Notes under the pieces: model-generated
Database searches by the model: none
Told to the model about the DNA's origin: nothing
What the model saw: only the letters and a program-made list of their open reading frames with translations
From: Seriola aureovittata
Lineage: Eukaryota; Chordata; Actinopteri; Carangiformes; Carangidae
DNA length: 64,000 nucleotides
Direction: 5' to 3'
Assembly: GCF_021018895.1 (NCBI RefSeq)
Contig: NC_079369.1
Coordinates: forward strand, 10,878,694-10,942,693
Part shown: piece by piece, positions 59,427 to 64,000 of the stretch
Layout of the letters: the number at the start of each line of letters is the position of its first letter
Numbering within the stretch: position 1 is the stretch's first letter
Position numbers and translations under genes: made by a program

Positions 59427-61102
59427 CTGAAAGGAAGAGACAAAGACATACAAGGTTAGTGGTCAGAATTAGATATGCTACATTGCTGATAGGGTGAAAA
59501 GTTACAAGTTGTCTTCCCACTTTTGCCAAGCCCCAGAAACAAAATACAACATTATAGTCACCTACAGTAAAAACTAAAATGAGATGTGGTGATAATTATT
59601 GTGTGCAGATAAAGATATAATATAAATATATAGAATAAAAAAATACTATGCTAGGAATGAACAAGTAATGAAAATAACATTTGTTTGAAAAATGGGTCAA
59701 TACCATAATAACACAATAGCATAATAATAATAAAGGCAAGCTGCATCCCACCTACACCTTAGAATGAATTAAAAATACAATCAAATGTATCATGAACTCA
59801 TGTAGTGCTTCTGCTGCTCTAAGAGCAAACTAAGCAAAATAAAATAAAAAGACAAATTGTGGCCTTTTAATATAACTTATTTTTGTGGTAATAAACTGGC
59901 CTGTCCATGCAACAGGCTGACCTTGTCTCTCCACCTACACCCTGGTGCTGATACACAAGACTGTGAAGGAATCCGCACCATCATGTCCCCAGGCAATAGT
60001 CCAGACCTCAATACCAACCCCAGTCTCTGTGTTTTACCCATACAGGCTGCTCAGCTGAACTGGTCATGTTTTCACATGGTCTCAGGTCCTGGTTCGCTCA
60101 CTGTGAAATTACACTTGATGACCATGAAAATAGTAAAATGTTCCCATTTTCTGTATGTGTATTTACACAAATGAGAAAAAAAAATATCCTCAAGTGTTTT
60201 TGTTTTATTGTTACTACACTGGGGCACTTTGAGGCAGAATGGCCTCGGAAATTCTGATGATCAAGCAATGTGAGCGTTGCATAATTTGGTGTAAGTGACT
60301 CTAGATAAGAATTTAGACTAAAAGCCTAAAATATATATGACAAATGTTTGTCTGGGTCTAATTGTGGTCTAGCCATTGTCCTACAAGTCAAAAAGTCTCT
60401 TGTCATCTTGGTTCTAGTGTCCTGAGATGTGCACTGCATTGTTTTGGCCGTGGTTACCACAGAGGCCTGACTGACAGTCTGGGTAAGTGGAGCAGCCCAG
60501 AGTAACCAGATGAGGGCTGCATGGCTCACCTCAGCTCAACAAAGAGTTGGGTAAACTGAGTTCACTCCTCCAATTTTGTATCACAGTGACCATGCATATG
60601 CACATGTGCATAAAGCACACAGAAAAGACCAAGTCATAGGGAAGGAAACTTGCACATGCTGAGAAAGAGACACACTGAGCCCCACAGATCCCTCTAACAC
60701 ACACTAACTTCTCCACGAGAGCTTCCACTGCAGGATCTGTATCTTTATATGGGCATATTCTGTGAGCAAACTACCACTCTAGGCTTAGGAGATGCCAGAG
60801 TCAGGATGAAGGCATCAGAATTTTTTATACTGTGGTCATCAACCACAGAGGAACATTCAGAAGACAAGGCAGGTAACCCAAACTCAACCTCTAGTTTCAC
60901 TCTGCAGCTCTCTTTCCAGAACAATCCTCCTCTCTTCCACCCCCATTTCACCACCTATTCTCTACAACCCTACTCGAGCTCTCCACCGCTCATCTCTCCA
61001 TCTCACTTCTCCCAACATCCATGTCTGAGTCACTGCAGTTTCAGCCACAGTACACTCTCTGGTCTCTACCTTTCACGTGTCTTTGTTCTACTGATCTAAA
61101 CT

Positions 61103-61170
61103 AGGGCTGCAACTGACAATTAGTTATTATACTTTTTCTATTTATCATATAACAATTTAGTTGATACATT
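61103..61170. mobile_element. Terminal fragment of hAT-like MITE
   Basis: ctagggctgcaactgacaat and the following AT-rich bases match the end of the same MITE family. The rest of the copy is missing or too diverged to follow. Confidence 0.4.
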
Positions 61171-61502
61171 TTTTTAAAAATGACACATGCCAATCACAGG
61201 TTTACGGAACCCATAGAGATGTCAGTGATGTGTGTAGTTTGATCAATAAAAAAAAAACTGATATGGAGAGGATATGCTCAGAGGTGATGGACAGACTTTA
61301 AGAATGATGATTTTGCATGGCCTGTTTTTGTGTCTGTTTTTTTCCCAGAAAGACTGAGCAGAGCATCAATGTATTACTCCCACAGACCAAAAGACTGCAG
61401 CCTGAAGAACAATTTCATGCAAATGACAGGTTAATTAACAAACAAGTGCACACCAAAACACAAATCATAGTTTCTGCATCTGTACAGCTGTGAGTGTCCT
61501 CA

Positions 61503-61727
61503 TTAGGGATGTTCCTGATGACTAGTTTCCCTGTTGAATGGAAATTTAAATTTTGACTAGCTGACTGGTCCGAAAGTAAGAAAACACTCATAAAACAGTC
61601 AAAATTGCCAAGGTGAGCTGTACTACGCTTTCAGAACAAGTGGGATCACAGCTTCTGAAGGGAAGCAATAAATCTGAATATAAGAAATGATTTAATCATC
61701 TAGTCAACTAATCGCACACATTCCTAG
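61503..61727. mobile_element. Short MITE-like element
   Basis: It starts agggatgttcctgatgacta and ends gtcaactaatcgcacacatt cctag, giving imperfect inverted ends (agggatgt against aggaatgt). Internal tgactagctgactggtc is typical of fish hAT-derived repeats. The family assignment is tentative. Confidence 0.4.
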
Positions 61728-64000
61728 TGCTCATGGAGTAAATTTTGTCTTCTGCACATGTCCATGAGGGTCTGCACGGATTGTCGGTGTGGAAACACAA
61801 ACACAGATCCAGTGGAGTATAAACAAAGCTGTGTAGATTTCAAAGTGTAACAAGTAACTAAAGTGTCCTCGAGGGGCTTGATATGCATCTCCTTAACAGT
61901 AGGTGATACTAAAACACAGGATCAATAACATGAATCTCGCCCCACTACTCAAGCTCCTCGCTGGGAGGTGAAACAAGACAAAGAGTCAACAGCTCTAGCG
62001 GGTCTGTGAGGCACAGCAGTGCTTTTTACCATGTTCACCAACTTAGTTTAGTGAGTCAGCATGTTGTCATTTGCTAAAACACAAAGTACAGCTGCAGATA
62101 TTTAGTCATAATGTATAAAAAAGTATTGGACAAATAAATAAAATTTTGGCAGGCCAATTGATATTTCACTCAATGCCACAACTCTCAGCTTAGCCTACTA
62201 GTGACACTGATAATGTTTACAGCCACACTGTCTGAGCAGAACTGTAGTGGCTGATTAGATAATGGAATGTGCTTTGTGTTATAAAGTACAGCTGGTATTC
62301 CCAAGGCAAAGTAGCTGAAATGTCTTCCAAGGATGACTCGAGTCAAGTTTGACTGGCGCTGACTGAAGAGCACAGTTGAGTGTACAGTGAAGGAGCGCCC
62401 TGAGCGCTGCTTGCCCTCTAACCAGACAGGATCTTTCACTGTGGAGAGCAGGTCAGGCAACACTGGAGTTTCCCCTTCAGACAAAGTACGTCTTTGACAG
62501 AGGGACATAAATAGCAGCTGTCAAGAAATAGCACTGGAGAGTTCACTTTCTCATTGACTAAAGAGCTGAACAGAAGGGAGGGGTGTTACTAGGATGTGAA
62601 GAACGGAGTAAGGAAAAAGAAAAATACTACGTATATTTTCTCTGCTTTCCTTTTCCTCACTCAGTGTCCAGAGTAGATAGAGGTAAGTTTAAAATCGACA
62701 AGCAGAGAATGGAGGGAGTAGACATGGGATAGAGACATCAACTTTGTGGGCTAATTGTGTTTGTGTGTATTTGAATTTTCCAAGCACACACACAACCAGA
62801 GGAGAGGGGCATGTCTTACAGACATGATCAGCTTAATTCAACAGATCTCATTGTTCCTCTTACTAACTGGAAAACCCAGCAGAAGCACTTCTCATGGACA
62901 AGCTACTGTACATTCACTGGAGCTACTCCTGAGGGGTAATGGTAGTTCCCATGGCAACTCCTGCTCTGGACTCATAAATACATGGCACAAAACACCAGCT
63001 GATGGGCCCAGCTGATAGGCTTCAGTACGTCTCCACAGAGCCCAGCCAAACATGCAACTTTAGCGTGCAATTTTTTAATCCTACAACATCCTCAGCCACT
63101 ATTCTCTTCTCGGGCGAAGGGAATTACAAAGTTATGGAAGCAACAGAAATAAAGATTTGAATCTCATGCATCTGTTTCTCCTCTGAATATTGACCTCTTG
63201 AACTTTCAATCTAAATTTTGAAATTGCACAATTTGAAATGGATTACTGATCATTTCAAAGAAGGGAATTCAGACCACATATATTCAGATAAGACGGTTTT
63301 AAAAGTAAAATATTTCAGTGCTATAAATTCAGTCGTATTTATGCTTCAACATTATATGTTCAGTTCATTATATGTTCAGTTACAATTAGGTAATTAGTTG
63401 AAAGATGATTCAAATTATTATGGCTATTATTTGCCCTAGTAAAAGTACTGAAAGCTCAAATGAAAGCATTTTTCCATTTTTTTTTTATAAGGCATGTATC
63501 AATACTAAAAACATATTGCGTAATTATCTAGTTCAGAAATGTAATAGCACAAAATTTTAAAAAAGGAAGTAAATTAAATAGAAGCAACTTCTAAAAGCAC
63601 TGGCTCCTACAATTCCCATAATGCAATCCAATCGGATCTTTTCATAGGAACCTCACTGCTTGGTAAATTCTCTTTTAAACTCCACGTCGTCACTGCAGTT
63701 TGAAACATAAGCTTTCTGTTACAAATTTGTAGTCTATAATTTGAGATAATCCCTGAAGAAAAGGTTATGTCATTCTGAAATAAACATCATTGGGCAACAA
63801 TGTACATCATGTCTCAAATTAAAAACACAGCTAGCCATCTCTGCTTTTCCTAATAGCAAGAAGAGGTGGTCCCTACAGGCCTCACCTCCTTATTAAGATT
63901 CATATACAAAGCAAATAAAATGAGGCCAAAAGTCATGTAAGAATTAGCTGATAAAGTAGAGACTTCACAACTTTAGGGCACAGAGAACCAACACAGGCTT

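Larger units (their letters stand above)
59427..64000. other. gna11: gna11 intron 1 (partial), no gene seen
   Basis: This stretch lies upstream of exon 2 in the minus-strand gene and should be intron 1, with exon 1 beyond the window. It contains hAT-like repeat fragments near 61.1 and 61.5-61.7 kb. I searched for an N-terminal Gq exon (CCLSEEAKEA-type) and did not find one. Confidence 0.65.

Overview
This window looks like nuclear DNA of a teleost fish, probably a percomorph. It has long introns, GT-AG splicing, very many CA/TG microsatellites, and remains of Tc1-like, hAT-like and tRNA-SINE elements of types common in fish. Only about 1.7 kb is recognisably protein coding, and all of it is on the minus strand. 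There is no operon, rRNA, tRNA or CRISPR array.

Left and centre (about 42.2 kb down to 6.35 kb): a complete seven-exon TLE5 (AES) gene encoding a 196-residue short Groucho/TLE protein. Every exon junction was placed by reading frame and GT-AG sites, and the exon lengths (27, 89, 64, 45, 63, 75, 228) sum exactly to an open frame with stop. Intron 1 is about 17 kb. Intron 5 is only 888 bases and is built largely of a CA tract, a pyrimidine tract and a UG tract (sense strand). A CpG-rich block at about 42.3-43.25 kb is the likely promoter. Inside it is an exon-like minus-strand frame that I do not recognise.

Right (59.4 kb down to 48.98 kb): exons 2-7 of a Gq-class G protein alpha subunit, most likely gna11. 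Exon 1 lies beyond the right edge. Exon lengths (185, 155, 129, 130, 154, 191) are those I recall for vertebrate GNAQ/GNA11. Linkage to TLE5 favours GNA11, although some residues are GNAQ-like.

The most interesting feature is a tandem duplication of exon 4 in the G alpha gene. Two intact 129-base exons lie 576 bases apart, with the same phase and good splice sites. They differ at about 40 of 129 bases but only 8 of 43 residues, and both keep the switch I arginine and threonine. This looks like an old pair of mutually exclusive exons. The upstream copy resembles the exon I recall from mammalian GNA11, and the downstream copy that from mammalian GNAQ. I suggest the pair may predate the GNAQ/GNA11 split.

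The rest is intronic or intergenic DNA: over twenty CA/TG microsatellites, a (CAG)13 tract, a decayed Tc1-like transposon with recognisable terminal repeats, several hAT-like MITEs and a tRNA-derived SINE.
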